Under the pieces are notes generated by a model. It was not told where the DNA came from. It saw nothing but the letters and a program-made list of their open reading frames with translations, and searched no databases. This document shows, in pieces, positions 47,272-59,451 of a DNA stretch of 64,000 nt. Position numbers and translations under genes: made by a program. How positions within the stretch are numbered: position 1 is the first letter of the stretch; each line of letters starts with the position of its first letter. Source of the stretch: Corylus avellana (Eukaryota; Streptophyta; Magnoliopsida; Fagales; Betulaceae); contig NC_081549.1 of NCBI RefSeq assembly GCF_901000735.1, positions 20,907,584 through 20,971,583 of the forward strand. The letters run 5' to 3'.

Positions 47272-48673
47272 TTTAAATTAAATATTTTACGCTTAGGCTT
47301 TTGGGAGCTACCCTTTCTTTATTTATTTTTAATTGGTTTTTAATATTTTATTGGAGTTAATATTTTCGGCTTTTTTTTTTTTTTTTTTGGTTATGGGGCC
47401 CTAAGAACTCGAGGTTCCAACTCTTGTACCTTCTCTTCAGATTGCAAAAGAACCTATCACGAATTCGTATCTAGTATATATCTACACGTAGACATTTTTG
47501 TTAGTTATTTAAAGGAAAAATGGACAGAAAGTGTTAGATTTAAAATACCAACTCCGATCTTAAGTTGGTCAAATTAAAAAACTTTTATTTAATAAGAAAA
47601 AAAAAATCAATATATATATATAAGGATGTTCTGAAATATTTTCGCTTTAACAATGAGTTCAACTGATCAAGTTTCTAGGTTGAGAGACAGAACCTGAGGC
47701 CCTGGGTGTGAGGCACACATTCAGAACTATGTCGATTTTCATGGAGTTGATTAGCATCCCGTGGTAGGGGGCAAAACAGCTTAGAAGCAGAAGCTACAAA
47801 GACTCTAGAAACAGTGGTGAGAGAACTTCCCTGTGGTTCGGCATGTATGTATGAGTCCGAGCCACTCATGAACAAAAGAGTTGCCACTACCATCCCGGTT
47901 GCTGGTATTCCAAATTGGATAGACCATGGCGCCATAGATGAAAGCATAAAGCTGAGTAAACTCGTAAAGATGAAGGATATGATCAGTCCCGTGTAAAGCC
48001 ATTTATATTTCTTCTGTCTTTTCCTTGCTAGATGAACTCGACCAGTTCTTGTTTTGATTGGCTTTTGTTGCTCTAGGAAACAAGTCAAGGATACCGCATG
48101 ACCAGATACTCCTCTTGCTATGAAGAGCAATGATAGATAGAACAGAATGATTTGCACACCACCAATGCAATTTGACTCGTATTCCCCACAGTTGCCTGCA
48201 AATTTAGAAAGTACTGGTGGTGTTGACATGGCCAAGAAGATCATCCCCTGCAGTGAAACCAAATAATTAGCACAATGTCAAAACCTGTATGGTGCAAAAG
48301 ATCAATGAGCGAAGATTTGAAAACTTACCAAGCTATAAGCATGACTGGAGAACAAAAGCATGCAATAGTTACCCATGAAAGCATCTGCAATGAAGGCCAT
48401 GCCTATAGGCATTAAGGTCTCTACACCCTTACACACATTTACAATTACAGCAGCATGGGTTGTGTCAAGCCCCCAAACATCTGTTAAGTATGTCATTCTC
48501 GACCACAAGGCGTACTCCGCTAGCCTACCAGCCCATTCCAGAACTGCAACGGACCAGGAACAAAGTCCCTCATGGATAAACGGATAAAAAAACCAATAAG
48601 ATCTCAGGTGGCTTAATACATGTGATAGAGCCCCTGCCAACGGTAATCTGAATGGTACCGTCGGCCCGGGCAT

Positions 48674-49942
48674 ATCCCAAAGTAAAAACTTCTTGGTTTG
48701 CCACAGCCTGATGAGCTAAAACTAGTAGAGTATTCAGAAATTTATATATGGAATCTCTTAAAATGCTATGATCATTTTGGAAGTTGAGATCCAAATTACT
48801 TCCACAGAAGCGAGGAAACGTCTGAAGCATTATAGAGACTGCAGGTTTCTTGGAGAGAAAGCTATAGAGAAAGTGAAAAGAAGAATGGTGGAAAATGGTT
48901 CCTGCCATCCCAGAAAGAGGTGAAGAACTTTCCCTTACCGCGTTTGCAATTTTGTTTTTCTTACAGCTTATTGAAATTTAGATCAGAATGACGCCTTTCT
49001 GCTGCTTTCGGGGAAGGAGTGATTCCTTTGCCACTCAATTTCATACCCAGAATCCAAAATACTCTTAGCCTAATTCATCGAGAAAAAAAAAATTAAAAAA
49101 AAAAAATCTCTTAGCCTATGCCGCATGACTGGCGGGAAATGCCTTGGAGTTTCATGAACACGCTTTTAAGACGACTTTGGTCCTGGAAAGAGGTGGAGAA
49201 CCTCCCCTTACCGCTTATTAATTGCTCGGAATGAGGCCTTAATTTCTGGTTTCGGGGAAGGAGGGAGGAGAGAGCAGGGCGGTTTCCTCTGCCACTTTCA
49301 TAGGGAGAAATTAACCAATTCTCTTAGCCTATGCTGACATGATTGGCGGGAAGTAGTGAAGTACCTTCGAGCTTGAACGCGCTTTTAACACGGCTTTGGG
49401 CCTTAATTGAGGAATCCTAAGAAGAGCTGGAAAAATGAAAGCTGAAACAAAAATAGAAAATTAGAGATAATGGAAAATAAGATAGTGAATTAAGTATATA
49501 TATTGACATGAATTCCAAGAGGATAAAACAACGGATTTCGGGCACAACACGACTTGCAGCCAAATGGCCACAACGTGCGCATCGAAGAGAGCTTTTCAAA
49601 TTATGGTCACATGCGCAGTTCTAATACTCGTAGGCTCATAGCAAAAATTATGTTCGATTTAGTGCCGTGTCAATCTATGTCATGCCATGTGACATTTGTA
49701 AGTAAACTTATCTCAAGACTCCAAGAGTAGATAAAAGCTATTTGCATGATTTTAAGCAAGCTTATTCATTAACAATTAATAATTTTGTTGCATGATTTGT
49801 GTAAGACATGAATACCTAATTATCATATTGATTAATTGTATTTTTGGCAACCCCTATTATCATGTTAGATATGTTTTCACAGGCAAGTAAACATTCCTAC
49901 TAAATATGTTTTTTACATGTAAATATATCTCTTTACCGGATA
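48674..49942. promoter_or_regulatory. 5' flank of P4 up to the Helitron
   Basis: Collinear with the P3 flank (41598-42947). It ends exactly at the Helitron insertion point. No gene is seen. Confidence 0.45.
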
Positions 49943-52900
49943 TCTTTACTTAAAGATATATAAAAAGTGGGAATGACTTCTAAACAGTAAATTTTCTTTT
50001 GCACTTGAAATTTATTATTTTATCTTTACTTTTTGTTCTTCATGATTGAGTTAGATAAGGTTATTTTTGTCTTTTTGATATTTCTTTAGATTGAAAAACT
50101 ACAAATTTGTCCTTCTTGAATCTAATGAATTTAAAAAGTTGTCTGAATATTTTTGTCTTTTATATGTAAATTGCCATTTTGCCCTTTAAGTATGTAAAGG
50201 GTCAAACTTTTTTAGAGAGATTTTTTGGTCTTTTACGAAGGAACCTTCAGAAGGAATGGGCGATCTCAGCACTCAGCAGCTTCTTCGTTCTTCTTCGACA
50301 GAAAAGATGGCTTTTAATATTTCTACCAACTCAATCAGTCTATTGTGTCTAACTCAAGATTTTCTTCATGTTTTCTTTGATTTTTTGTCAGAAATTCACC
50401 GGCTCTTCAGAGAGATGAAGATATGTTCTACCAACTCTATCAACAACTGCCTGGATTTTCGGCTAAAAATCTGGTGTCTTCGGTCCAGATAAAAACCAAA
50501 AATTCCCGTCCTTTTGCTATCGCTGAAGAGAGAAGCAGCTGTTCATCACAAATTCTCTCCACTATAAGGTATATTTTTCTCTTCGATTTTAATTCTTTGC
50601 TCTAAAATCTATTGATTTGGGTTATTGATTTTGTTTTGAGACAGAGAAAGAGCGAGGAAGAGGAGGGTATTCTGTATTGGTTGGTTGATTCGAAGATTGT
50701 TGTTATGTGGTATGTGAGATTTTGCTTATTGTGAATAACGTACTAATATGTGGTTGGTTTGGATTTTCTGGGATAGGTTTCCTTATGATTTGGCTTATGG
50801 GTATTGTTTTGAAATATGTGATTGAAGGTATTCTTTTTTTTCTTTTTCTTTTTTCTTTTTCTTTTTCTAAGCAAATAAAGAAAAAACAGTGGTTTGCTAT
50901 TTATTCTCGTGGTTTGGCAGCGTAATTGGACAGTGTAATTGGACGAAATTATCGGGCTATAGCTGAACATGTAATTCTGGTGATTTTGTTAAGAAGAAAA
51001 CTGTGGCTTCGGTTACAAGAGAAGAGTACGTTGAGAAGGTAATAAAGATTTGTCATTGTTTACTGTTGATGAATGTGTAATTTGCATGATGAAGGGTGTG
51101 ATTGGGTGCCTGTGGCGCGAGCTTGTTGTAGAGAAATAATTTTCGAAAAAAAATCGAGGAAGAGAAGGAGAAGCTTTAGAAGCAACAAGATTGAGTTCTT
51201 ATAGAATTTTGTGAAATTTAATGTCTTTTTTAGTAAGGTTTTTTGTTTGTCTTGTTTGATGGTTAATTTTTTTTGTTCGTTGTATTATAGGGAGGAAGAA
51301 ATTCAATTAAGGCACATTGAGGTTACAATTTTTCATGGAACCTTTCAAACTTTTTTCCTTTGTATGGGGGGTAAGTGTGTATGTGATTACTGTCTATATT
51401 TTACTCGTTTTGAAGTATTTGTTTTAATATTTTTGAGAGCTTGTTTTCATGACTATATATCAATTCTGGAAACTACTCGTCAACTTTTACTTACATGGAC
51501 TGGTAAGATTTTTTTTCCCACATACTGCTTAAAGCATTAGCATGTTTCTATAGTTTGGTTGGATTGTATGCTATCTTGTTCTCTCTACCCCAATATTGTG
51601 GCAAGTTGATGGATATGATGTTGAAGTCTTTTTGTTTTGTGGATCTTTCTAAATATGTGCAATTATAAGTTTTGTGGCTGGAATATGGTCTAGGGCATCA
51701 GATTTTTAGTTCTAAGTTGTGCACAGAGAGAGAGAAGGGTCAAAATAGTGTGCCTGCCAAATATTTTTTTTGTACAGAGGCTTGTTTGCACATATGCACA
51801 CAAATACACGTAAAAATTGTGCTCCAAGTTTTGTTGTCAGAGAGTTGGAAAGGTAGAGAATGCCTATATTCTTTGGTAGAGATGGCCTATATCCTGTCGG
51901 ACTACCAAATATGGTTTTCCCAGAATATGATGCTACAAACCTTATTGTTATTGTCATTTATCTTTAATGTTAACAAAGACTACAATGAAATAGGGGAAAA
52001 AAGAAAAAGAAAAAAAAAAAGGACTACAATGAAAAATACCTGCTTGAAAATAAAGAGAATCGGAATAGTGACATGCTTTTTGAACATCTAATGTTATGCC
52101 TTTGTTATGATTTATTTTTATTTATGTTTTCCTTTGTAAATCCAACTTGGTTGCCAATGGTAATTGAGGAGCAGATTGGACACATCCTATTAAGAATTGT
52201 AGCATTCATTTGCTGCTGGGTTTGGTGCTTAATCTTTTGGTTCATAGTAAGAAACAGTTGGAGCTTGTATAAAAGGATGCTGACCGGGTGTCTTGCTATT
52301 ATATACTTTACAAACAATATCCCCTTTGATTATATAAATAACTTATCCACATACATTCAAACTAGAACATATTTGTGTGACTCTGTTAGCAAGTTCTGAA
52401 ATTTTTTAATTATTCTGAGATTGGGTTTGTTATAATGCTAGATTTTGAAGTCGTCGAATAAAGTTTATATTTTTGAAGCGTTGGTTTAATTTGCAATATG
52501 ATTGCTGATTGATTCGTATCTTAATATTTTTTGATAAGTAATATGTTGAAGATCATTTTAGAATAAGATTTACACTATACGTGTGTTTCTTTTCCTTGGT
52601 TCTATTGGTTAACAAACAGATTGGTGATATGTTGAGATTCCCATTTTTGTTTGTGTGAAGGAAAGTGATTTGCACACGAGAAGAACTTGGCATACAAAGT
52701 TTGTTGATAAGATTTTGGAAGGCAGCGAAACCAATTAGTTTGGAAGTTCCATAGGCAACTGCAAAGTCAGAACATGCCCTATGCGAGTACTAGCTAACCT
52801 GAAGGTACTATTTCAGTTCATTGTTTTTTATAGTCATTGTGTTTGACTCAAATGTAGAGATTTGCTTCGATATGTATTGGTAAGATTGTTACAGGTACAG

Positions 52901-53464
52901 TGATTGTTTGTTTGGTTGCTGATTGGCTATATATCTTTGTATAGTTCTTTTTTGGTTAGATTGTATGGTTCCTATTCTAATATATTTTGAATTGTACTAC
53001 AATCAGGTAGCTTACTAGGGAGATCAATGCACAGACGAAGGGAGTGGCAACAAAAATTGAATGCAAGAGAAGAGATTGGAACACGGACTTAGGGTCTTTC
53101 GAAAAGAACTAAATTCAACGAAGACAAATAAATACATTTTTATTATATAGAATATTAACTTATTTTCCTATAATAGCATATTAAAAATACATACACATGA
53201 TCTCTTTTGTGGTTACAATATGTGTTTGCCCTTTATAGGAGTTTTTTTTTTGTACATCATATCTACTCACTTTTGTAATGTTATTCATGTGTAAGAATTT
53301 AAATGTGCACTTGTTTAAGGACTAAATATTGAATTTATGTTATTAATACTTTTTATAGATGATATTTAGATTTTAATGTTAAATATCACATAATAAATTA
53401 CATATATTATTATCGAACACAGGGAATCAAGCATGTGCCTTGCACGGGCCATCCATCCCACTAG
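49943..53464 (+). mobile_element. Helitron, non-autonomous, 3.5 kb
   Basis: The insert begins TC (TCTTTACTTAAAG) right after a host A, and ends CTAG right before a host T, the A-to-T insertion without target duplication typical of Helitrons. A small hairpin 'gtgccttgcac' lies about 15 bases before the CTAG end, also typical. The P3 flank gives the empty site 'ccggatatgataag' at 42941-42954, so both ends are fixed to the base. I see no Rep/helicase protein. Between 50250 and 51540 there are exon-like stretches with frames of 60-110 codons and an intron-like CTTTTT tract, possibly captured gene pieces, but I recognise no family. Confidence 0.9.
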
Positions 53465-54787
53465 TGATAAGTAAATATGTGTGATTACAAGTAAATAGCT
53501 AGCTATATTATGATTTAAGTAAGCATTATTGAAATAAGAGACTAAACAAAATAAGATTCTATTTTTGGGTGCATTGGTTGGTATCTCCACTAACGTCAGC
53601 ATAATCAGGCTTGTGCACCCTCCACGACGTCAACATATATAGTTGTGGTTACGTGACCTAAGCATAGTTACGGGACCCATGATGTCAGCATAGTATTGAA
53701 AGATTGGGCAAGGATGTGTTTTTCAGCCAGTTCAGTATTACAAGTTGTGCAAGTAAATGGTATGAGATATATAAATATGATAGTTGGAATTGTTTACGTG
53801 AATTTCAAAAAAAATATTCTTTTTACGCATTGGAATAAAACACAATATTCAAGACCTTTTACCATCATGAGAAACATGTTTAGATTCAATAACAAACGCA
53901 TAAGTTTAGCCTCTTCTAGCCTTCTAGGCAATGAGGAGTAGGAGTTCACAAGTTTGTTAGAATTTCAAGTACTTGATCGCGTATGAGTTAATACTAGTAT
54001 GAGTTAATACTCATCTCATTTTCATCGCGTTCTTTGTGGACTTGAAGAACATCTTGATGTTCTTTGTTGTGTTCATAAAGAACTTCTTGATAACTTGGAA
54101 GTTCACCAAGAACTTTAAGATTTTCAAACAGTTGAAGTGAAAGTTATTCCATTAGATCTTTTTTTTGATGGTTGAATATGACTGTAAGTGTGGGCTCACA
54201 AAGTTTTCTTCAAAAACTAGAGAAAACCAGAAGCAAAACTTAAAGAGAGAATTTCTTCCTAGTGGCCGTGTATTCACTCTATGGAGAGTGGAGTGTGTTT
54301 TTGTTTTCACAAAATTACAAGTTGTTGAATTGGTTTTGTGCTTTGCTTTTCAATTGCACCTCTATTTATAATACTGGAATCACAGGTCTATTTTTACAAC
54401 CTATGTACCTTTTTCACGTTAAAATATAAATATGATTTGTCTTAGTTTTTATATTAAAAAAAAAAAAATCTAAGAGTTGATTGAGAATGCCTTAGAAAAG
54501 TTAGATAAAAATGTGATGCATAATTAAAACACATAATTTTTACGTATATTTTTATGTGAAAATACATTTTTAATTTGTCTAGACTAGTACTGGTCCGTGA
54601 TTTTTCTTTTGACTCGGTAATTTAACTCAACACACTGCAAAATTAAAACCCACCATCTCACACCTACTATCTTGCAGTTAAAAGAGAATTATGAGAGTGT
54701 CAATTGATCAACAAGCCATTGACTAGTGTAGTATATATATGATTATTTAACATCGATGATCGTACTATATATATAATGTCAAGCATA
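53465..54787. other. Noncoding stretch after the Helitron
   Basis: The first 70 bases continue the NPF 5'-flank similarity. The rest, including frames of 60-80 codons at 53.7 and 54.2 kb, resembles nothing I know. Confidence 0.5.
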
Positions 54788-56280
54788 GCCTATTTATTTG
54801 CAAACCCTAGTTGTGCACTCCCTTTGTTAGGGTGTATAATTTTCACAACAAGTCTTTTTATAAATTGATCATGCGCCGAGTCTATGACACCTACTTTGTC
54901 AACTATTACGTTAAACATAAAACTCACTCGAAATAACTAAACATGAGGACAGTGGTACACTTACCATTTTTACAAACTAATGTAACAATTTACCTTTCAC
55001 TTATTTTCATAAAATTTTGACTATTACATGTGTTTATAAAAGAATTACAGTAAAAGTTGTAGTACCAAAATATCTTCCCTAAATGCATCAGAGTCATAGA
55101 CAGATATTATAATTTAGACAATTAATATAATAGAACTTTTATGAAGCCGACCTATCCGAATAGGTCATAATTAATTACGCCGCCTACTTGTTTGAAATTA
55201 TAGTAATCCTAGTCCGATTTGTGCTTGTCTTGTTGGGCCGGGGCTGAGGTGAGGATATTAAATAGGAACTCATGGGCGTGTAGAATGGGAGGCAAGACAG
55301 GAACCAATGAGCGTTTAATTAAGGTTCTGTCTGCCTTGTAATGGGTACAGCTTTATAATTGCAGTTGAGAAGCCTCCAAATAACATCCACAATATATATG
55401 TTGCTTCCTTCAACCTTTAGGGTCCCATGTATGGCCACATTGATAAGAGTTGCCGCACCATTCACCAAAAAGAAAAAAATAAAAAATGAGGCCACAATTT
55501 TTCTCGGTGTTTTCTTGGTTATATGTTGATATTGTTTTCAAAATAAATATGAAGGACGGGTGGCCGGGGTAAGTTTTTTATTTTTTTATTTTTAAATAAT
55601 ATCCATGTAAGATAAAAAGAATACGAGTAAGAAGAATTGTAGCATTTTTCAAAAAAAAAAACAAAACAAAACAAAAAAGTCAAAGGTTAAATTCTGGGAT
55701 CTTATGCTAAGAGGTGGCGTACTTCTCACTTGAAATAAGACAATTTTACTCTCCGGATGCCAAAAACTATTTTAATTTAATATATTAAATTCACATCTAT
55801 TAGGGATTTTCAAACATGTTTTAAATAATACATGAAAAACAAATTATATGCTCGTTTAATTTTATAAAAATTACACGTCTTTCTCTCACGTGATCCTTAA
55901 GGGGTACTTCAATCTGCTGAGGATTACGTCTTATAAAGCGGTGATCATTAGTTTAAATCTCTATCCCCCTCTCATGTGGACATGTTAAAAAAATAATAAT
56001 AATAATAAAAAATAAAAAAAAATTGAAACTCTTACATTATAAGTGAGGCTCAAAAGTATGAATTTAATAATTTTACTAATAAATGAACAAATTTAATAGA
56101 TTATATTGAAAGAATTTTTTTTTTTTAGAGTAAAACTTGGTCAACTACGTACAACTATTAATGCCAATTTATGTAGCCGTAAAATTTGAAATGATGTACA
56201 GTGAATAAATGTGGATAACATTTAACATTACAGTCTGTCTTTTCTTCCTTGTAATTTTTATTTTTATTTTTCCTTATTAA
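54788..56280. repeat. Triplicated block, copy A
   Basis: About 1.5 kb, from 'cctatttatttgcaaaccct' to 'tttttccttattaaatc', which recurs as copies B and C. Copies share indels and a decayed SINE. No open frame is conserved between them, so the block is noncoding. Copy A keeps the undisturbed site ('cacaatatatatgttgc' near 55389) where B has the MULE insertion. Confidence 0.85.
55901..56020 (+). mobile_element. Decayed SINE in block A
   Basis: Resembles the SINE at 42410 in order of motifs ('ggattacgtcttataaagcg', 'tagtttaaatct' in place of the B box, 'catgtggacatgtt', then an A-rich tail). It is present at the same place in B and C, so it predates the triplication. Confidence 0.6.
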
Positions 56281-56705
56281 ATCATTATAATCATGATATT
56301 TACTATAATCATCATTACTAGAAGACTTTAAGCTTTCAACAAAGGTGGCTAGCCTTGGTATCTTTCTTTAGCAGTTTTAATCTTATTTAGACAGTATGAA
56401 AATTAAGACACTGCTTTTTAGGCTAAAAAAAATTGAAAAGCTTCAAATTAATTTATGACTTCGCTAAACACCAATATAAATAATTTATTCACTAGATTGG
56501 GTTTGATTATGCCCAGAAACATATTAGTGAAGCTAAATTCTTAGAATTGAAGTAATATACATAAGAGGTCAAAAATCAATGTAATATACCTTTAACACTA
56601 AATAGTTATTTAATATCATTAATCCACATATCATTGTTCTAATTTATCGATTATATTTTTAATCTATTTAATATTATTTAAATAAGAGTTTTAAAATCTA
56701 GGTCG
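56281..56705. other. Spacer between blocks A and B
   Basis: AT-rich, single-copy in this window, with no gene or recognised repeat. Confidence 0.5.
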
Positions 56706-57134
56706 TTACAGTGGTACACTTACCATTTTTACAAACTAATTTTCATAAAATTTTGACTATTACATGTGTTTATAAAAGAATTACAGTAAAAGTTGTAGTA
56801 CCAAAATATCTTCCCTAAATGCATCAGAGTCATAGACAGATATTATAATTTAGACAATTAATATAATAGAACTTTTATGAAGCCGACCTATCCGAATAGG
56901 TCATAATTAATTACGCCGCCTACTTGTTTGAAATTATAGTAATCCTAGTCCGATTTGTGCTTGTCTTGTTGGGCCGGGGCTGAGGTGAGGATATTAAATA
57001 GGAACTCATGGGCGTGTAGACTGGGAGGCAAGACAGGAACCAATGAGCGTTTAATTAAGGTTCTATCTGCCTTGTAATGGGTACAACTTTATAATTGCAG
57101 TTGAGAAGCCTCCAAATAACATCCACAATATATA

Positions 57135-57949
57135 GAGTATATCTTCCGTTCGGTCATGGCGTAAATGGCCAAATTTACGCCCACCAACCAGAAGATGACA
57201 ACTAAGCCTGTTTTAACTTACAAAATGCACTTACCCACACCAGAATATACCACCCCCTGCTCCTAAAATGAAACCATTGTTACAAAATTTCTCCCAAAAC
57301 CCCACCGGTCTCTTACAAAAAGCCCCTGCCCACCGGCTACCCCTGCCCACCGGTTGCCCACTGCCCACGAGCTGCCCACCGCCCACGAGCTGCCCACCGC
57401 CCAGCAGGCCGTTCCCATCGCTCCCGCCCAGCAGTCCGTTCCCACCGCCCCCGCCCAGCACGCCATTCCCTAGATCAGCAGGCTGTTCCCTTGCACCCAC
57501 GCCCAGGTCGATCCAAAGTCCAGCTGGCTGCCCACCGCCCAGCAGCCCACTGTTGGTAATCACAAAATTTCTCATAACTCACAGGCGGAGGAATGATTTT
57601 TTCTAATTCCCTCGGGCGGAGCAGTGGTGGTGAACCGTCGGAGTAGTCTGGCGGCGTGGGCTTGGTGGCGCTGGGCGTGGGCGGAGCTGGGTGGCTGGTC
57701 GGTGCAAAGCTGGGCGGCGTGGGCTTCCCGGGAGGTGGCGGCGTCTCTGCTGGGGAGTGGGCAGCGTGAAACCAAGCTTCTCGGTGAAGTTTGGCGTTTG
57801 GGTTTTTTTGTTTTATTTTTGAGCAGATGTGGGTTATTATCCTGTGAAACCAAACTTATTTTGTATGTTGAAATACTATGAGGTGGCAGCATTTGAGTGG
57901 AAGGCAGAAAACATGGGTTTTCTGCCTTGACCGTATAGCAGCAGCACTC
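57135..57949. mobile_element. MULE-like insertion, 815 bp, 9-bp target duplication
   Basis: It interrupts block B and is flanked by CAATATATA (57126-57134 and 57950-57958); copies A and C have the uninterrupted site. The ends read GAGTATATC... and ...GCAGCACTC, with a weak inverted repeat (gagt, then cggtca-ggc in both). A 9-bp duplication points to a Mutator-like element. The interior is GC-rich (57320-57760), with a 'cccaccgcccacgagctg' minisatellite and Pro/Gly-rich frames on both strands that reflect the repeat. A short hairpin 'aaggcagaaaac/gttttctgcctt' lies at 57901-57928. GC-rich cargo is common in Pack-MULEs, but no captured gene is identified. Confidence 0.8.
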
Positions 57950-58489
57950 CAATATATATGTTGCTTCCTTCAACCTTTAGGGTCCCATGTATGGCCACAT
58001 TGATAAGAGTTGCCGCACCATTCACCAAAAAGAAAAAAATAAAAAATGAGGCCACAATTTTTCTCGGTGTTTTCCACAATTTCTCTCGGTGTTTTCTTAA
58101 TCTTGGTTATATGTTGATATTGTTTTCAAAATAAATATGAAGGACGGGTGGCCGGGGTAAGTTTTTTATTTTTTTATTTTTAAATAATATCCATGTAAGA
58201 TAAAAAGAATACGAGTAAGAAGAATTGTAGCATTTAAAAAAAAAAAAAAAAAAAACAAAACAAAAAAGTCAAAGGTAAAATTCTTGGATCTCATGCTAAG
58301 AGGTGGCGTACTTCTCACTTGAAATAAGACAAGTTTACTCTCCGGATGCCAAAAACTATTTTAATTTAATATATTAAATTCACATCTATTAGGGATTTTC
58401 AAACATGTTTTAAATAATACATGAAAAACAAATTATATGCTCATTTAATTTTATAAAAATTACACGTCTTTCTCTCATGTGATCCTTAA

Positions 58490-58607
58490 GGGGTACTTCA
58501 ATCTGTTGAGGATTACGTCTTATGAAGCGGTGATCATTAGTTTAAATCTCTATCCCCCTCTTATGTGGACATGTTAAAATAATAATAATAATAATAATAA
58601 AAAAAAT
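58490..58607 (+). mobile_element. Decayed SINE in block B
   Basis: Same position and sequence as the copy in block A apart from substitutions and tail length. Confidence 0.6.
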
Positions 58608-59351
58608 TGAAACTGAGGCTCAAAAGTATGAATTTAATAATTTTACTAATAAATGAACAAATTTAATAGATTATATTGGAAAGAATTTTTTTTTTAGAGT
58701 AAAACTTGGTCAACTACGTACAACTATTAATGCCAATTTATGTAGCCGTAAAATTTGAAATGATGTACAGTGAATAAATGTGGATAACATTTAACATTAC
58801 AGTCTGTCTTTTCTTCCTTGTAATTTTTATTTTTATTTTTCCTTAAATCTTATTTGGGTTGGGTTGGGTTGGGGGTGTTGGGCCGTTGGTATTAATATAT
58901 ATTAGCTTTTGATTTCCATAATAGAAAAGGCCTGATGGGGTTGACATGAGGCAGACCTTAAATCGCGCTGGCGTCATTTAAAAGGAAAGAGCTGGCTTCT
59001 GGCTTCTGGTCCCCCAACTCCTCCAACTCATCAAAATAATGGACCACTTTAAGTGGCTCATCCATGCAAGTTGATGATTTATTCCCACCCCACAAATACA
59101 GTTAGTAGAACGCCATGCAATTATGAACCCCCAAAGTTGGCACGTCCTCCACGTTATTGCTATTCTATATACTGTTTTCTTAATGGTGGCCTTTTTTTTT
59201 TTTTTTCAAATTAGGTCATAAATTCAAACTTATTTGCATGTCTATTGTCATTTACCTCTTATTTCAATTAAATATTTAACATATATGAGAGAGAACAGGA
59301 TTTTCTCCGGTTCAAATGAACTGGAGAATATCGAGTTATAAGTTATAGTAG

Positions 59352-59451
59352 NNNNNNNNNNNNNNNNNNNNNNNNNNNNNNNNNNNNNNNNNNNNNNNNN
59401 NNNNNNNNNNNNNNNNNNNNNNNNNNNNNNNNNNNNNNNNNNNNNNNNNNN
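59352..59451. other. Assembly gap (100 N)
   Basis: Lies exactly at the junction of duplicated blocks B and C, so the copy number of the block is not certain. Confidence 0.99.

Larger units (their letters stand above)
44686..48673 (-). pseudogene. NPF5-like transporter copy P4, nearly intact
   Basis: Exon 1 (48329-48673), exon 2 (47694-48247) and exon 3 (44686-45544) join in one phase (…AYSL|GMIFLAMS…, …HTQGLR|CLDKAA…) to 585 codons, the normal length of an NRT1/PTR-family (PF00854) proton-coupled transporter with 12 membrane segments. Landmarks are YLTDVWGLDTTHAAV in TM2, AFIADAFMGNY, LSKFAGNCGEY, VFVASASKLF, then GISHN, VPDSISSYLQIFSDSVFG and LDNYYWTLTVLS. The family's loop motif after GH is divergent (CFLEQQ), as in NPF5.5-type members; that assignment is tentative. 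One in-frame TAG (45298-45300, about residue 382) lies beside an 18-base deletion relative to P2. Without it the frame is open throughout. The start was taken at the ATG shared with P2 and P3. Intron 2 carries a MITE (46827-47271). Confidence 0.8.
56706..59351. repeat. Triplicated block, copy B (with insertion)
   Basis: Aligns with A and C on both sides of the insertion at 57135-57949. Beyond the end of A it shares a further 500 bases with C, including a TTGGG-rich tract near 58855 and 'gacatgaggcagacc'. It runs into a 100-N gap exactly before copy C. Confidence 0.85.

Noticed and set aside
50256..52399. Host gene with several short frames and intron-like tracts
   Set aside because: All lies within the Helitron; no family was recognised and the frames are short, so it is described as possible captured pieces only.
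57231..57606. Pro-rich and Gly-rich open frames of about 110 codons on both strands
   Set aside because: Both frames follow the 'cccaccgcccacgagctg' minisatellite inside the MULE-like insert; no start context or homology supports a protein.
58852..58882. Telomere-like TTGGG tract
   Set aside because: Short, imperfect, lacks the plant TTTAGGG unit and is simply part of blocks B and C.
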